Origin: Candidatus Segatella albertsiae
GTDB lineage: Bacteria > Bacteroidota > Bacteroidia > Bacteroidales > Bacteroidaceae
NCBI GenBank assembly: GCA_002451555.1
Contig: DKCU01000044.1
Location: 1-35,115 of the forward strand
Direction: 5' to 3'
Length of the DNA stretch: 35,115 bases
A program made the position numbers and the translations under genes. Positions within the stretch are counted from its first letter, which is position 1, and every line of letters starts with the position of its first letter. Under the pieces are notes generated by a model that ran no database searches, was not told the DNA's origin, and saw nothing but the letters and a program-made list of their open reading frames with translations. Shown one piece after another: positions 9,890 through 18,158 of the stretch.

Positions 9890-11431
9890 ATGAAGAAATT
9901 TAAATATCTTTTTGTTCTCCTTTTGGGCTTTGTCTGTGGATTGACTCTATCGGCTTGTTCCAATGACGATGATGATTATGTGGCTCCTAACTTCAAGGTG
10001 CTCAATCCTCAGTTGGCTTTCAATGGAGATGGTGGTACGCAGGTTATCAATGTACAGGCAGATGCTCAACCTACGGCGACCGTAACTGAAGGTGCAGACT
10101 GGTGCTCTGTGGCATACGATAATTTTGCTGGAGGCACATACAACTTTAATGTAACAGTAGCTCCTTCTACAGTAGAGGAGGCAACTACGGCAACGGTTAG
10201 AATCATCCAAGGCTATAGTCGCAAGGATGTAACAATTACTCGTGAAAAGAAAGGCGAAGTCATCACTCCTGATATTCCTGATGCTGACATGAGCAAGACT
10301 GCCATGGACATCGCTAAGTTGATGTACCCAGCTTGGAACTTGGGTAACACTTTGGAAGGTGGCGATTCTAAAAAAAGTTGGCAAAATGTTGGTGTCTCTA
10401 CAGAGACCGCATGGCAGAGTACCAAGACCACTCAGCAAGTCATCGACTTCGTTAAAGCTCAGGGCTTTAAGAGCGTTCGTATTCCTTGTGCTTGGGTGAT
10501 GGGACATATCACCGATGCTGATAAATGCACCATCGACCCAGCTTGGATGAATCGCGTGAAGGAAGTGATTGACTATTGTGTCAACGATGGACTTTATGTT
10601 ATCGTCAACCAGCATTGGGATGGCGGTTGGTTGGAGCATGATGGTTTCACAGCCAGCACAGATGTTACTGCCAAGAAAGCTCAACTATCCAAAATTTGGA
10701 CTCAAATCGCTACCTCTTTGAAATCCTACGATGAGCACGTGCTTTTCGCTGGCTTGAATGAGCCGGGTGTAGGCTCTGGCAATAGCGAGGCAATCATTGC
10801 TGTGGCAGATTTGAGTGCTCGTGTCGCAGAGTATGAGCAGACATTCATCGAGGCTGTTCGTGCTACAGGCGGCAACAATGCCAAGCGTGTCTTAATCGTT
10901 CAGGGTCCTAATACCAACATCGACCAGACGGTTGCCAATAATTATATCGCTAAGATTAACGATTCTGCCAGCGACCGCTTGATGATGGAGGTTCACTTCT
11001 ATGACCCATATCAGTTCTGTCAGATGAACGAGGATGCTTCTTGGGGCAAGATGTGGTATTACTGGGGCAAGGACAACCAGAGTGGTGATGCCGATCGTAC
11101 CTCAAAGAACAATGAGGACTTTGTTCAGGCACAGATGGCAAAGATGAAGACTGCTTTCTTCGACAAGGGCATTCCTGTATTGATCGGTGAGTTTGGTGCA
11201 AACCAGCGTTGGGCTGTCGGTCAGGACGCTTTGCATGATGCTTCCATCAAGGCATACTACAAGTCTGTGGTCGAGTCTGCTATCAACAACGGTTGTATTC
11301 CTGTCGTTTGGGATACCAACAGCAACTTGGGTATGACCGCCATCAATCGTGCTACCTTGAAGGTTGGCAATAAGAATATGATGGATGGAATTACTGCTGG
11401 TGTTGCTGCTGCAACTTGGCCAAGTAAATAA
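9890..11431 (+). CDS. BACON-GH5 surface lipoprotein, endo-beta-glucanase/mannanase type
   Basis: This 513-residue lipoprotein has its lipobox cysteine at 23 (LSACSNDDDD, with an acidic surface-export-like stretch). An N-terminal BACON-type domain (about 35-117) is marked by a Trp-Cys strand (GADWCSVAY) and ends in VTITREKK. The GH5 catalytic domain (about 135-513) has AWNLGNTLEG, the family Arg in GFKSVRIPCAW, VNQHWDGGW, the acid/base Glu291 in AGLNEPG, the His/Tyr pair in MEVHFYDPY, the nucleophile Glu434 in LIGEFGA and a late Trp in PVVWDTNSN. All catalytic residues are therefore present. The pattern is closest to GH5_4-like endoglucanases, so cleavage of glucan or glucomannan backbones is plausible; exact specificity is unresolved. 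It ends the first operon and would act at the cell surface. Confidence 0.88.
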   Translation: MKKFKYLFVLLLGFVCGLTLSACSNDDDDYVAPNFKVLNPQLAFNGDGGTQVINVQADAQPTATVTEGADWCSVAYDNFAGGTYNFNVTVAPSTVEEATTATVRIIQGYSRKDVTITREKKGEVITPDIPDADMSKTAMDIAKLMYPAWNLGNTLEGGDSKKSWQNVGVSTETAWQSTKTTQQVIDFVKAQGFKSVRIPCAWVMGHITDADKCTIDPAWMNRVKEVIDYCVNDGLYVIVNQHWDGGWLEHDGFTASTDVTAKKAQLSKIWTQIATSLKSYDEHVLFAGLNEPGVGSGNSEAIIAVADLSARVAEYEQTFIEAVRATGGNNAKRVLIVQGPNTNIDQTVANNYIAKINDSASDRLMMEVHFYDPYQFCQMNEDASWGKMWYYWGKDNQSGDADRTSKNNEDFVQAQMAKMKTAFFDKGIPVLIGEFGANQRWAVGQDALHDASIKAYYKSVVESAINNGCIPVVWDTNSNLGMTAINRATLKVGNKNMMDGITAGVAAATWPSK

Positions 11432-11437
11432 ATATAT

Positions 11438-11470
11438 ATCGAGTTAGATTTTTCTCTCGTACTCGATTTT
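11438..11470 (+). terminator. Probable terminator of the first SusCD operon
   Basis: A 7-bp stem (ATCGAGT at 11438-11444 and ACTCGAT at 11461-11467) with a 16-base loop is followed by a short T run, six bases after the GH5 stop codon. It is immediately followed by the repeat element at 11471. Confidence 0.5.
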
Positions 11471-11569
11471 ACCCTTCACCCTTCACCTTTGACCGATAAC
11501 TCCAGTGTTTATCGGTGTTTCAAGGGTGAAGGGTGTTTTCTTTACCCTTCACCTACCTTTCACCTTTGT
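11471..11569 (-). repeat. CCCTTCACC / CCGATAAAC hairpin repeat, copy A
   Basis: Outer arms ACCCTTCACCCTT (11471-11483) and AAGGGTGAAGGGT (11522-11534) are perfect inverted repeats. They enclose a second perfect inverted repeat, ACCGATAA (11492-11499) and TTATCGGT (11509-11516). A third run of CCCTTCACC-like sequence follows. The reverse complement carries the core CTTGAAACACCGATAAACAC, which recurs at 27911-28018 and 28182-28290, so this is an interspersed family. It contains no gene. Confidence 0.75.
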
Positions 11570-11854
11570 CATTTTATGAATGGGATTGACAGCTTAATTA
11601 TCATTCCTTGGATGGGGTTGACTGGTGGATATTTTTGATTATGTCTCAAAAATGTTAGTTTAGCAAAAATGTATGTAAATCTGCAAAGAAAATACTATGT
11701 GTTTTCATTATTTTCTTGTATCTTTGCCATCGTAAAAGTAAAGATGATTTCTTTGGAAACCAATTGATTTACTCATATATGATTAAACCAGTTGATTTAC
11801 TAATATATAAATATAGTATAAACTTAAAATAAACCTAATTTAAACTGAAAGCGT
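11570..11854 (+). promoter_or_regulatory. Promoter and leader region of the 402-residue secreted protein
   Basis: This is the rest of the 423-bp gap after the BACON-GH5 gene. A Bacteroidota -7-type box TATCTTTG lies at 11719-11726 without a clear -33 element at normal spacing, so the leader would be about 120 bases. The leader contains a two-copy imperfect 28-bp tandem duplication (about 11757-11812; shared core TTGATTTACT) and ends in A-rich sequence before the ATG. I see no gene in the gap. Confidence 0.55.
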
Positions 11855-13063
11855 ATGAAAAAGTTATTTACTCTTGTCGCATCTGTATTGATGTCATTGT
11901 CTTCTATGGCTACAGAGACCATTCTGATTAGTGAGCCTATCACTTTGTCTAATTGGAAAGAGACTTCTGTTTTTACCATGACTTCAGACCAAGTGCATGT
12001 TGGCGATTTCTTGAAGATTTCGATAGCATCATCTCCATCAGGTGGACAAGTCCTTGTAAAGAAGGCTGATTATTCAGACATCTTGCCAGGAGATATTAGT
12101 CCTGTGGGTGTTAAGGCTGTTTATTATCAAATAACAGATGAATTGTTGGCTGAATTGACAGGAAGTGGTCTTAGACTCCAAGGTAATAAAGATGTAGAGG
12201 TGTCTTCTGTGTCATTAGTGACACAAGATGAGTTTAACAAGGTTGTAGCTTACCAAGGCCCCGGTACTATCGATGCTGCTTGGGGTAGTGTTACGGTAAA
12301 CAAGGCAAACTTCAATATTGTCAAAGATGGTGATATTGTAGTGGTTGATAATACGAACAATTGTGAATCTAAAAAGGGAGAGAATGTTCTTTTTAAGAAG
12401 AACGGTTATGAGGATGCTGCAAGCATTTATAATTTGTTGAGTCCTTGGTGTATAACGATGACTGATGACTTAGCTGCTGGATACTTTGGAAAAGAGGACA
12501 ATCATGTACAGGCAGGTAAAGCAGGTGTGGTTGTAAACTCTTTAGTCATTTATCGTTTGAAATCTAATGTACCTTCTAATATCGTAACATTGACCGACGA
12601 GCCTGTTAAGTTGGATAATTTCTCCGGTAGTGTTGTTGTTAATATTCCGGCAAGTTCTTTTGCTGATGCCCAATTGGGTGATGAGATTCATTTTGCCTTG
12701 ACAGATGTGGATAACAGCAAGAGTTACAGTGCTCAGGTCAAGATGGTTACCAATGCTGATGGTTGGCCTTTGTTAAATAGTAACGTTGATGCATTGAATG
12801 TATCTTATATACCAGAGTTTGTATATCTGATTAAGGATGAGGCTACTTTGAATACTTTGAAAGCAACAGGACTTATCGTACAGGGTACAGGTGCAACTAT
12901 CAGTTCTGTAAAACTTTATACCTCGACTCCAACTGCCATCTCTCAGATTTCATCAAAGCCTAGCCAGTCGGAGAATGCTGTCTATAACCTCGCTGGTCAG
13001 CAGGTTGGCAAGTCATACAAAGGTATTGTGATTAAGAATGGCAAGAAATATGTTCAGAAATAA
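11855..13063 (+). CDS. Secreted modular beta-sandwich protein with Prevotella-type C-terminal tail, function unknown
   Basis: This 402-residue protein has a signal peptide (cleavage near residue 19, SSMA/TE) and no lipobox. It appears to be built of three related beta-rich modules: about 22-122, about 130-237 (weaker) and about 243-356. Modules 1 and 3 share the order GD-x-L/I, a Gln-Val strand, Y-x-I-T/K-D-E, then GLRLQG or GLIVQG and V/I-SSV-x-L. The same pattern ends the 668-residue IPT/TIG protein of this locus. The tail (about 366-402, AVYNLAGQQV...GIVIKNGKKYVQK) is a short sorting-tail-like motif common in Prevotella secreted proteins. No catalytic motif is visible. Codon use looks more A/T-ending than in the first operon. 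It stands alone between its own promoter and a strong terminator. A secreted carbohydrate-binding role is an inference. Confidence 0.7.
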   Translation: MKKLFTLVASVLMSLSSMATETILISEPITLSNWKETSVFTMTSDQVHVGDFLKISIASSPSGGQVLVKKADYSDILPGDISPVGVKAVYYQITDELLAELTGSGLRLQGNKDVEVSSVSLVTQDEFNKVVAYQGPGTIDAAWGSVTVNKANFNIVKDGDIVVVDNTNNCESKKGENVLFKKNGYEDAASIYNLLSPWCITMTDDLAAGYFGKEDNHVQAGKAGVVVNSLVIYRLKSNVPSNIVTLTDEPVKLDNFSGSVVVNIPASSFADAQLGDEIHFALTDVDNSKSYSAQVKMVTNADGWPLLNSNVDALNVSYIPEFVYLIKDEATLNTLKATGLIVQGTGATISSVKLYTSTPTAISQISSKPSQSENAVYNLAGQQVGKSYKGIVIKNGKKYVQK

Positions 13064-13117
13064 AAAACAAACATATTATTAGGTTAGTTTGGTTTTAGTT
13101 AGTAAAATAATATGTAT

Positions 13118-13156
13118 AAAAGGCAAGAAAGTGTCATGCTTTCTTGCCTTTTTTCC
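13118..13156 (+). terminator. Strong intrinsic terminator
   Basis: A perfect 14-bp stem (AAAAGGCAAGAAAG at 13118-13131 with CTTTCTTGCCTTTT at 13139-13152), a 7-base loop and a T-rich tail follow the 402-residue protein. The next gene must therefore have its own promoter. Confidence 0.88.
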
Positions 13157-13175
13157 TTATTTTTGCAATCGAAAG

Positions 13176-13183
13176 TATCTTTG
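13176..13183 (+). promoter_or_regulatory. Putative -7 box of the GH5_7 gene
   Basis: TATCTTTG matches the Bacteroidota TAnnTTTG -7 element, lies just after the terminator and leaves a leader of roughly 50 bases to the ATG at 13238. No convincing -33 TTTG is present at the usual spacing. The identical octamer precedes the 402-residue protein gene. Confidence 0.5.
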
Positions 13184-13237
13184 TTCTTCAACAAATGTCT
13201 TTTTCTATAAATGATTAACAATCTAAACGAAATAAGC

Positions 13238-14524
13238 ATGAAGAAAATATTTGTATTATTGATGATGGCTTTAGCTACTGCTGGCAATGTTTCTGCCAAG
13301 TCAAATTTTGTGAAGGTAAAGGACGGCCACTTCGTCCGTGACGGCAGACCTTATTATTATGTGGGGACTAACTTTTGGTATGGTGCCATATTGGGTTCTG
13401 AAGGACAGGGCGGTAACCGTGAAAGGCTCTGTAAGGAACTCGACAAGATGAAGTCGATGGGCATCGATAACCTTCGAATCCTTGTGGGCTCCGATGGCAA
13501 GCGTGGCGTAAAGACCAAGGTGGAGCCTACGTTGCAGGAGGCTCCTGGCGTATATAACGATACGATACTCGCCGGATTGGACTATCTCTTGATGGAGATG
13601 GGCAAGCGAAAGATGGTGGCAGTACTTTATCTGAATAACTCCTGGGAATGGAGTGGTGGATATGGTTATTACCTGGAACAGGCAGGCGAAGGCAAGGCTC
13701 CTCGCCCTAACGAGGATGGTTATCCTGCCTTCATGGACTTTGTCTCCAAGTATGCCTCATGCGAAAAGGCGCATCAGTTGTTTTATGATTATGTGAGATT
13801 TATCCTTACAAGAACCAATAGATATACGAAGAAGAAGTACAAGGATGACCCTGCGATCATGTCTTGGCAGATAGGTAATGAGCCTCGTGCCTTCAAGACC
13901 GAGCAGTTGCCTGCCTTCGAGAAATGGCTCGCTGAGGCTAGCAAGTTGATTCGGTCGTTGGATAAGAATCATTTGATTAGCATCGGTAGCGAGGGTAGTT
14001 GGGGATGTGAGAACGACATCAATTGCTATGAGCGTATCTGTGCTGATAAGAACATCGATTATTGCAATATCCACCTTTGGCCTTACAACTGGAGTTGGGC
14101 ACGTCCCGACCATCTTGTTGAGGACTTGGGCGTGGCTTGCAAGAACACCAAGGAGTACATTGACAATCACCTCGCCGTATGTGCTCGCATCAATAAACCA
14201 TTGGTAATGGAGGAGTTTGGCTATCCACGTGATGGCTTCTCTTTCTCTCCATCTGCCACGACGGTAGGCCGAGATGGCTATTATAAATATGTGTTTAGTC
14301 AGATTGTGGATAATGCAGTTTCAGGAGGATACTTTGCTGGTTGCAACTTCTGGGGATGGGGAGGTTATGCAGTTCCTAAACACGAGATGTGGCAGGTAGG
14401 TGATGACTATATGTGCGACCCAGCTCAAGAAGCCCAAGGTTTGAACTCCGTTTTTGCTACTGATAAGAGTACCTTGGAAGTGGTGAAAAGCCAGGTCGAT
14501 AGAATGAATCAAATTGGGAAATAA
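13238..14524 (+). CDS. GH5_7-type endo-beta-1,4-mannanase
   Basis: The protein is 428 residues from the ATG at 13238. An in-frame ATG at 13211 would add nine residues ahead of a perfect signal peptide (MKKIFVLLMMALATAGNVSA), so the later start is preferred. The mature enzyme is a single GH5 domain with GTNFWYG near the N-terminus, LYLNNSWEWSGGYGYYLE (typical of GH5 subfamily 7 mannanases), the acid/base Glu215 in WQIGNEPRAF, HLWPYNWSW, the nucleophile Glu326 in MEEFGYPRD, and NFWGWGG. No lipobox is present, so it is either periplasmic or released. It should cut beta-1,4-mannosidic bonds in mannan or glucomannan oligosaccharides. It is transcribed alone and shares a bidirectional terminator with the converging minus-strand operon. 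Confidence 0.88.
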   Translation: MKKIFVLLMMALATAGNVSAKSNFVKVKDGHFVRDGRPYYYVGTNFWYGAILGSEGQGGNRERLCKELDKMKSMGIDNLRILVGSDGKRGVKTKVEPTLQEAPGVYNDTILAGLDYLLMEMGKRKMVAVLYLNNSWEWSGGYGYYLEQAGEGKAPRPNEDGYPAFMDFVSKYASCEKAHQLFYDYVRFILTRTNRYTKKKYKDDPAIMSWQIGNEPRAFKTEQLPAFEKWLAEASKLIRSLDKNHLISIGSEGSWGCENDINCYERICADKNIDYCNIHLWPYNWSWARPDHLVEDLGVACKNTKEYIDNHLAVCARINKPLVMEEFGYPRDGFSFSPSATTVGRDGYYKYVFSQIVDNAVSGGYFAGCNFWGWGGYAVPKHEMWQVGDDYMCDPAQEAQGLNSVFATDKSTLEVVKSQVDRMNQIGK

Positions 14525-14531
14525 GCGGAAC

Positions 14532-14581
14532 TCGTGCGGAAAATGTGATGAAATGCGTGAAAAGTCGTGCGGAAAATGTGA
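14532..14581. repeat. 17-bp direct repeat after the GH5_7 gene
   Basis: TCGTGCGGAAAATGTGA occurs at 14532-14548 and again at 14565-14581, just before the bidirectional terminator. No function is apparent. Confidence 0.7.
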
Positions 14582-14620
14582 AAAGAGGGTGTACCAAGTC
14601 GATTTGGTACACCCTCTTTT
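14581..14620. terminator. Bidirectional intrinsic terminator
   Basis: A perfect 17-bp inverted repeat (AAAAGAGGGTGTACCAA and TTGGTACACCCTCTTTT) with a 6-base loop has A-run and T-run flanks that suit termination from both sides. It separates the convergent GH5_7 and GH26-like genes. Confidence 0.92.
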
Positions 14621-14635
14621 GCTATCATGAACATT

Positions 14636-15715
14636 TTAATGCTCTAAATACAACCCATTCAATTTCTCTAGGAAGATGCTGATTGGATCATTGACCAATT
14701 TCATGAATCCATGAGTCTTTTGGTTTTCCACGCCTGGATAAGGTGTGTAGTAATGACCGTCGATAGGCTCACCTTGGTTGCGACCCATCATTAAGTAGGA
14801 GATATGATGCTGTTGCAACTCAGGAAGCAGAATTTCCGAGAAGACGCTGGAGTCTTGTATGGACTCCACACCCGTAGTCAAGCCAAAGGCAGCATTGTGC
14901 TCTTGGGCGAAAGGCAACCCTTTTACCATGATATCTTTGATACCTTTTGAAAATGCAGGGAGATTGATGGCATCTTTCTTTTGTAGATAGGTAATGTTGA
15001 TGACATCTATGTCGTGGTCAGGATAACGCTCCATGAGGCTCTTGCCATTTTGGTATGTCTCGGAATAACCATAGATAACATTGCTAACATCCTCGTCTTT
15101 CAGGAGGTCTTGCATCTTTTTATAAAGGTCGATGTATTCGTCCTTGCCCAATTGACAATACCATGCCTTGCCGTCAAGGGGTAGGAGGTTGAGGACGATA
15201 GGAGCCTTGATGCCGTAGCCATCTTGCAGTGTGTCGAGGTATTTGGCGATTTGCTTGGCGTACTCTTCCAGCAAATCTTCATTGCCGTTATAGTTGGGTG
15301 CTGTCCAGTTCATGATGAGCAAACCACCTTTGCGGAAGTTCTTGAGCACATCCTCACGAATAGCTTTGAAAGGCACACCATCTATGTTTTGCTTTTTGCC
15401 GCTCTCGATACCAGCCAACTCATATCCATTGGCAGCCGGATGATAGCCGCAGATGCTTTCCATGTCGCATCGGTCGCTGTCACATTCCCATCTGTTCCAG
15501 CCGATGCCACTCAATGTACCATACATCTGTCCGATGAGCGTTCCCTTGTTGGCGAAAGCCTTGATGTTGGTCTGCAAGTTTTCCGTCTTTTGAGTGAGTC
15601 CGCTCATGGTGACTTCATCGTATGATTTCTTTTTCTTATCACCGCATGAAGTGCAGCAAGTTGCTACTGTAATAGCGAAGATGAAAAAGAGGGCTAAAAA
15701 ATGATTGATTTTCAT
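14636..15715 (-). CDS. GH26-like lipoprotein lacking catalytic glutamates (predicted pseudoenzyme)
   Basis: This 359-residue protein has a signal peptide and a cysteine-rich lipobox region (VATCCTSCGDKKKK, likely Cys24 or Cys20). It aligns throughout with the 362-residue GH26 enzyme encoded at 29941: IDGVPFKAIR/LDGVPFDRMR, FRKGGLLIMNW/YKRGGIVTLSW, SYLMMGRNQG/SYVLFWRNAW and PYPGV/LPGV. The catalytic sites are lost. The RPWHEMNGGWFWWG segment is replaced by NLLPLDGKAWYC (around 176-187), so the acid/base His-Glu pair is gone; the ALTETG nucleophile region reads FGLTTG (277-282); the LSWHP histidine is Thr138. It is the last gene of the minus operon, behind a hairpin terminator. A non-catalytic surface mannan-binding role is the simplest inference. 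Glu284, shifted four residues from the nucleophile position, is the only nearby alternative. Confidence 0.8.
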   Translation of the reverse strand: MKINHFLALFFIFAITVATCCTSCGDKKKKSYDEVTMSGLTQKTENLQTNIKAFANKGTLIGQMYGTLSGIGWNRWECDSDRCDMESICGYHPAANGYELAGIESGKKQNIDGVPFKAIREDVLKNFRKGGLLIMNWTAPNYNGNEDLLEEYAKQIAKYLDTLQDGYGIKAPIVLNLLPLDGKAWYCQLGKDEYIDLYKKMQDLLKDEDVSNVIYGYSETYQNGKSLMERYPDHDIDVINITYLQKKDAINLPAFSKGIKDIMVKGLPFAQEHNAAFGLTTGVESIQDSSVFSEILLPELQQHHISYLMMGRNQGEPIDGHYYTPYPGVENQKTHGFMKLVNDPISIFLEKLNGLYLEH

Positions 15716-15731
15716 ATCTTAGATATTTAAA

Positions 15732-15769
15732 ATAGAATATTGGCAAGAATGACAATGCCAATATTCTAT
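15732..15769 (-). terminator. Hairpin terminator or attenuator before the GH26-like gene
   Basis: A perfect 14-bp inverted repeat (ATAGAATATTGGCA and TGCCAATATTCTAT) with a 10-base loop is followed on the minus strand by TTTTAAA. It lies in the 76-bp gap between the GH26-GH5 enzyme and the GH26-like lipoprotein, so expression of the latter depends on read-through or on a promoter I cannot see. Confidence 0.8.
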
Positions 15770-15791
15770 CGTTATACTTGTGTTTGTGTTT

Positions 15792-18158
15792 TTACTCAGC
15801 GTAAGCTTTCTTCATTGCCTCTACCACGGTAGGGAGTGTCCATTGTGGTACGCTGCGGTCTGTGCCTTCGAAGATACTCATCCAGTAGAAGGTAGCTGCG
15901 CCGTTAGCTTTGGCTTGCTTTACGATGTCGGCAGCTTGGTCGGCAGCGGCTTTCTTCTGAGAGTCGGTACTGTTCTTGCTGACAGATGTGTTGCCATGTG
16001 TGCCATACTCACCGATGATGCAAGGAGTGCCTTTGCTGATGAACTTGTTGTTCAGGCGAGTGAACATATTCTTGATTTCTGTGCTGCAAGAAGAGTCCCA
16101 GACACCTTTGTCAAACCAGTTCCAAGGTGCGTAAGTATGTACTTCTACGGCGATATGGTCGCTCACCTTGTCTTTAGGAATGGTAAGATTGTTTAAGACT
16201 TCATCTCCATTGGCTGCAGCGTAGGTGTTCACGATAAGATTGCGAGTCTCGTTGTTGCCACCTGTGGCACGAACGGCATTGACAAAACTTTGTGCGTAAC
16301 CATTCAAGCCTTTGTAGCTGCTTGCGTTCTTAGGTGCATTCCATGTGTTGCTAGCATCCAGCATCTCGTTGTAACCCTCGAAAAGCAAGTGCTGGTCGTA
16401 GTTTTTGAAGCGAGTGGCAATCTGAGTCCAAAGGCTTTCGAACTTGGCTTTGTTCTCATTGTAGTTGGTTTCATCTGCCTTGATCCAATGTGTGTAGCTT
16501 CCATCTGTTGGGTCGGCACCTGTATCGTGATGCACGTTGAGAATGCAATACATGCCGTTGTTGATGACATAATCCACGATTTCCTGTACTCGGTTCATCC
16601 AAGCCTCATCCACAGTACCGTCAGCCTTCATGTGCTGGAACCAAGTCACAGGGATGCGAACAGAGTTGAAACCTTCTTTCTTCAAGAAATCCACCATGGC
16701 TTTGGTAGTAGGCTCCTGACCCCAAGCTTTCTCGAAGTCAGTGACAGAGTTCTTGTCCATGGACTTGCTCATGTCGATAGCATCCATACAGTTGCCGAAG
16801 TTGGTGCCAAGACCCATGTTCTTGACTGCATTGGCTGCACTTTCCTCTACGTATGTCGCATTGATGTTTACTTTGTCGCGAGAGATGACATTCTTGCTGT
16901 TGAATACTGCCTTCCACCAGTCGTTTGATGGCATGCTGCCTCCATACCAAGGCATAAACCAACTCCATTTTGCTCCAGCATTCCAAGCTTCGTCAACATC
17001 TGCTGTTGCCGTATTGCCATTGTTAGCGTCTATGCCACATTCTGCGAGGGCAACCAACTTACCTGGGTAGCGAGCTTGAATTTCCTTGAACTCTTGTGCT
17101 TGTTGTGTGGCATTGAAACCATAGAGGTCACGGCCGATGATATCTACATATTTGTCGCCTGGATACCAAGCGGCATCATTGTTGTATTTATTGGCATCGC
17201 CATTGTTGTTCTGTGTAGTCCAGGTCCATATCAAGTTATGGATGCCTTTGCTTTGGAAGTAGTCGAACATAGTCTGCCAGAGTTTCTTGTAGGTCTCGGC
17301 TCCATCATATCCCCACCAGAACCAAGACTTGCCCCAGCTTTCACCTGATTTTAACTCGGCGTTACCTGCAGCCTCATGGAATGGCCGCCAAACGGCAACG
17401 ATTCCGGCATCTTGAAGCTTTTCAAGGACAGCGACAACCTTGTCCATTTCCTGATAGAACCATTTGTTTTCCCAAGTGCCATCTTTTAGGGCATTGGAAG
17501 CCTTGAAGGTCGTCTCGGATGGAGTGCAAGTTACACCGTCACCATTCTGTGCAGGTACAGTGCTCTCGGTCTTGGGTACATTGAAGTGCCACATCAAGGA
17601 CACCAAGCCACCAGCGTCAGCCCATTCTGTTACAGGTGTGATGTCATTGTAGTTGATCCATCCGTTGCTGCCCTGGTTAGGTACGTAGATATGGATGAAA
17701 TCGTAGCAGTTCATGGCAGGATATTTGCCTGTAGTTTGATAGATGGCATCCGCTTTCTTGTGGTTCCAATTGACATCGGCAATCACTGAAGAAATGGTCT
17801 TGGTGCCATAGTTCAACTTCAAGTATTTATAGAGACGCTTGGTTTTCTCTGTGGCAGAAGCATCGGCAAGGGTTACATCACTTACATCGCTCTCGTGATA
17901 GATGGAGAATGTGATGTTGTTGATGTCATCAACATTCCATTCGCTTAGTGGAAAGTCTTCAACTCCCATCATGTAAGCTTCAAGTTTTCCTTCTGTTGTA
18001 TGCTTTAAAGAAGAAAGTGGTGTGTGTCCATCTTCTGTTAAGTCCCAAACTTCCGAACTCCCATTTTTGAGGTTGATGGTAATTTTGTCACCTTTTGTTT
18101 GTGCGAAGGCAGTGAATGAAACCATTACTGCCAATAGTGAGAGTAATATTTTTTTCAT
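15792..18158 (-). CDS. GH26-GH5 two-domain mannanase/endoglucanase
   Basis: This 788-residue secreted enzyme has a signal peptide (about 1-19, AFA/QT) and no lipobox. A short N-terminal module (about 22-85, ITINLKNGSSEVWDL...INNITFS) is also seen in the 151-residue protein upstream. The GH26 domain (about 95-440) has the acid/base Glu262 in WRPFHEAAGN, WFWWG, IIGRDLYGF and the nucleophile Glu373 in ALAECGID. The GH5 domain (about 450-788) has LGTNFGNC, GFNSVRIPVTW, LNVHHDTG, the acid/base Glu598 in EGYNEML, VEVHTYAPW, the nucleophile Glu717 in IIGEYGTHG and FYWMSIF. Both active sites are intact. GH26-GH5 mannanase/endoglucanase fusions are known from rumen Prevotella, so attack on both mannan and glucose-containing linkages of glucomannan is expected. 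Its ATG overlaps the upstream stop codon (ATGA), suggesting translational coupling. Confidence 0.93.
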   Translation of the reverse strand: MKKILLSLLAVMVSFTAFAQTKGDKITINLKNGSSEVWDLTEDGHTPLSSLKHTTEGKLEAYMMGVEDFPLSEWNVDDINNITFSIYHESDVSDVTLADASATEKTKRLYKYLKLNYGTKTISSVIADVNWNHKKADAIYQTTGKYPAMNCYDFIHIYVPNQGSNGWINYNDITPVTEWADAGGLVSLMWHFNVPKTESTVPAQNGDGVTCTPSETTFKASNALKDGTWENKWFYQEMDKVVAVLEKLQDAGIVAVWRPFHEAAGNAELKSGESWGKSWFWWGYDGAETYKKLWQTMFDYFQSKGIHNLIWTWTTQNNNGDANKYNNDAAWYPGDKYVDIIGRDLYGFNATQQAQEFKEIQARYPGKLVALAECGIDANNGNTATADVDEAWNAGAKWSWFMPWYGGSMPSNDWWKAVFNSKNVISRDKVNINATYVEESAANAVKNMGLGTNFGNCMDAIDMSKSMDKNSVTDFEKAWGQEPTTKAMVDFLKKEGFNSVRIPVTWFQHMKADGTVDEAWMNRVQEIVDYVINNGMYCILNVHHDTGADPTDGSYTHWIKADETNYNENKAKFESLWTQIATRFKNYDQHLLFEGYNEMLDASNTWNAPKNASSYKGLNGYAQSFVNAVRATGGNNETRNLIVNTYAAANGDEVLNNLTIPKDKVSDHIAVEVHTYAPWNWFDKGVWDSSCSTEIKNMFTRLNNKFISKGTPCIIGEYGTHGNTSVSKNSTDSQKKAAADQAADIVKQAKANGAATFYWMSIFEGTDRSVPQWTLPTVVEAMKKAYAE

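Noticed and set aside
11471..11569. Simple intrinsic terminator only
   Set aside because: The hairpin could terminate transcription, but nearly identical elements occur twice more in a promoter region, so a repeat family explains it better.
14636..15715. GH26-like gene as a decaying pseudogene
   Set aside because: The frame is uninterrupted, the signal peptide and lipobox are intact and similarity to GH26 extends to the C-terminus, so it is annotated as an intact pseudoenzyme.
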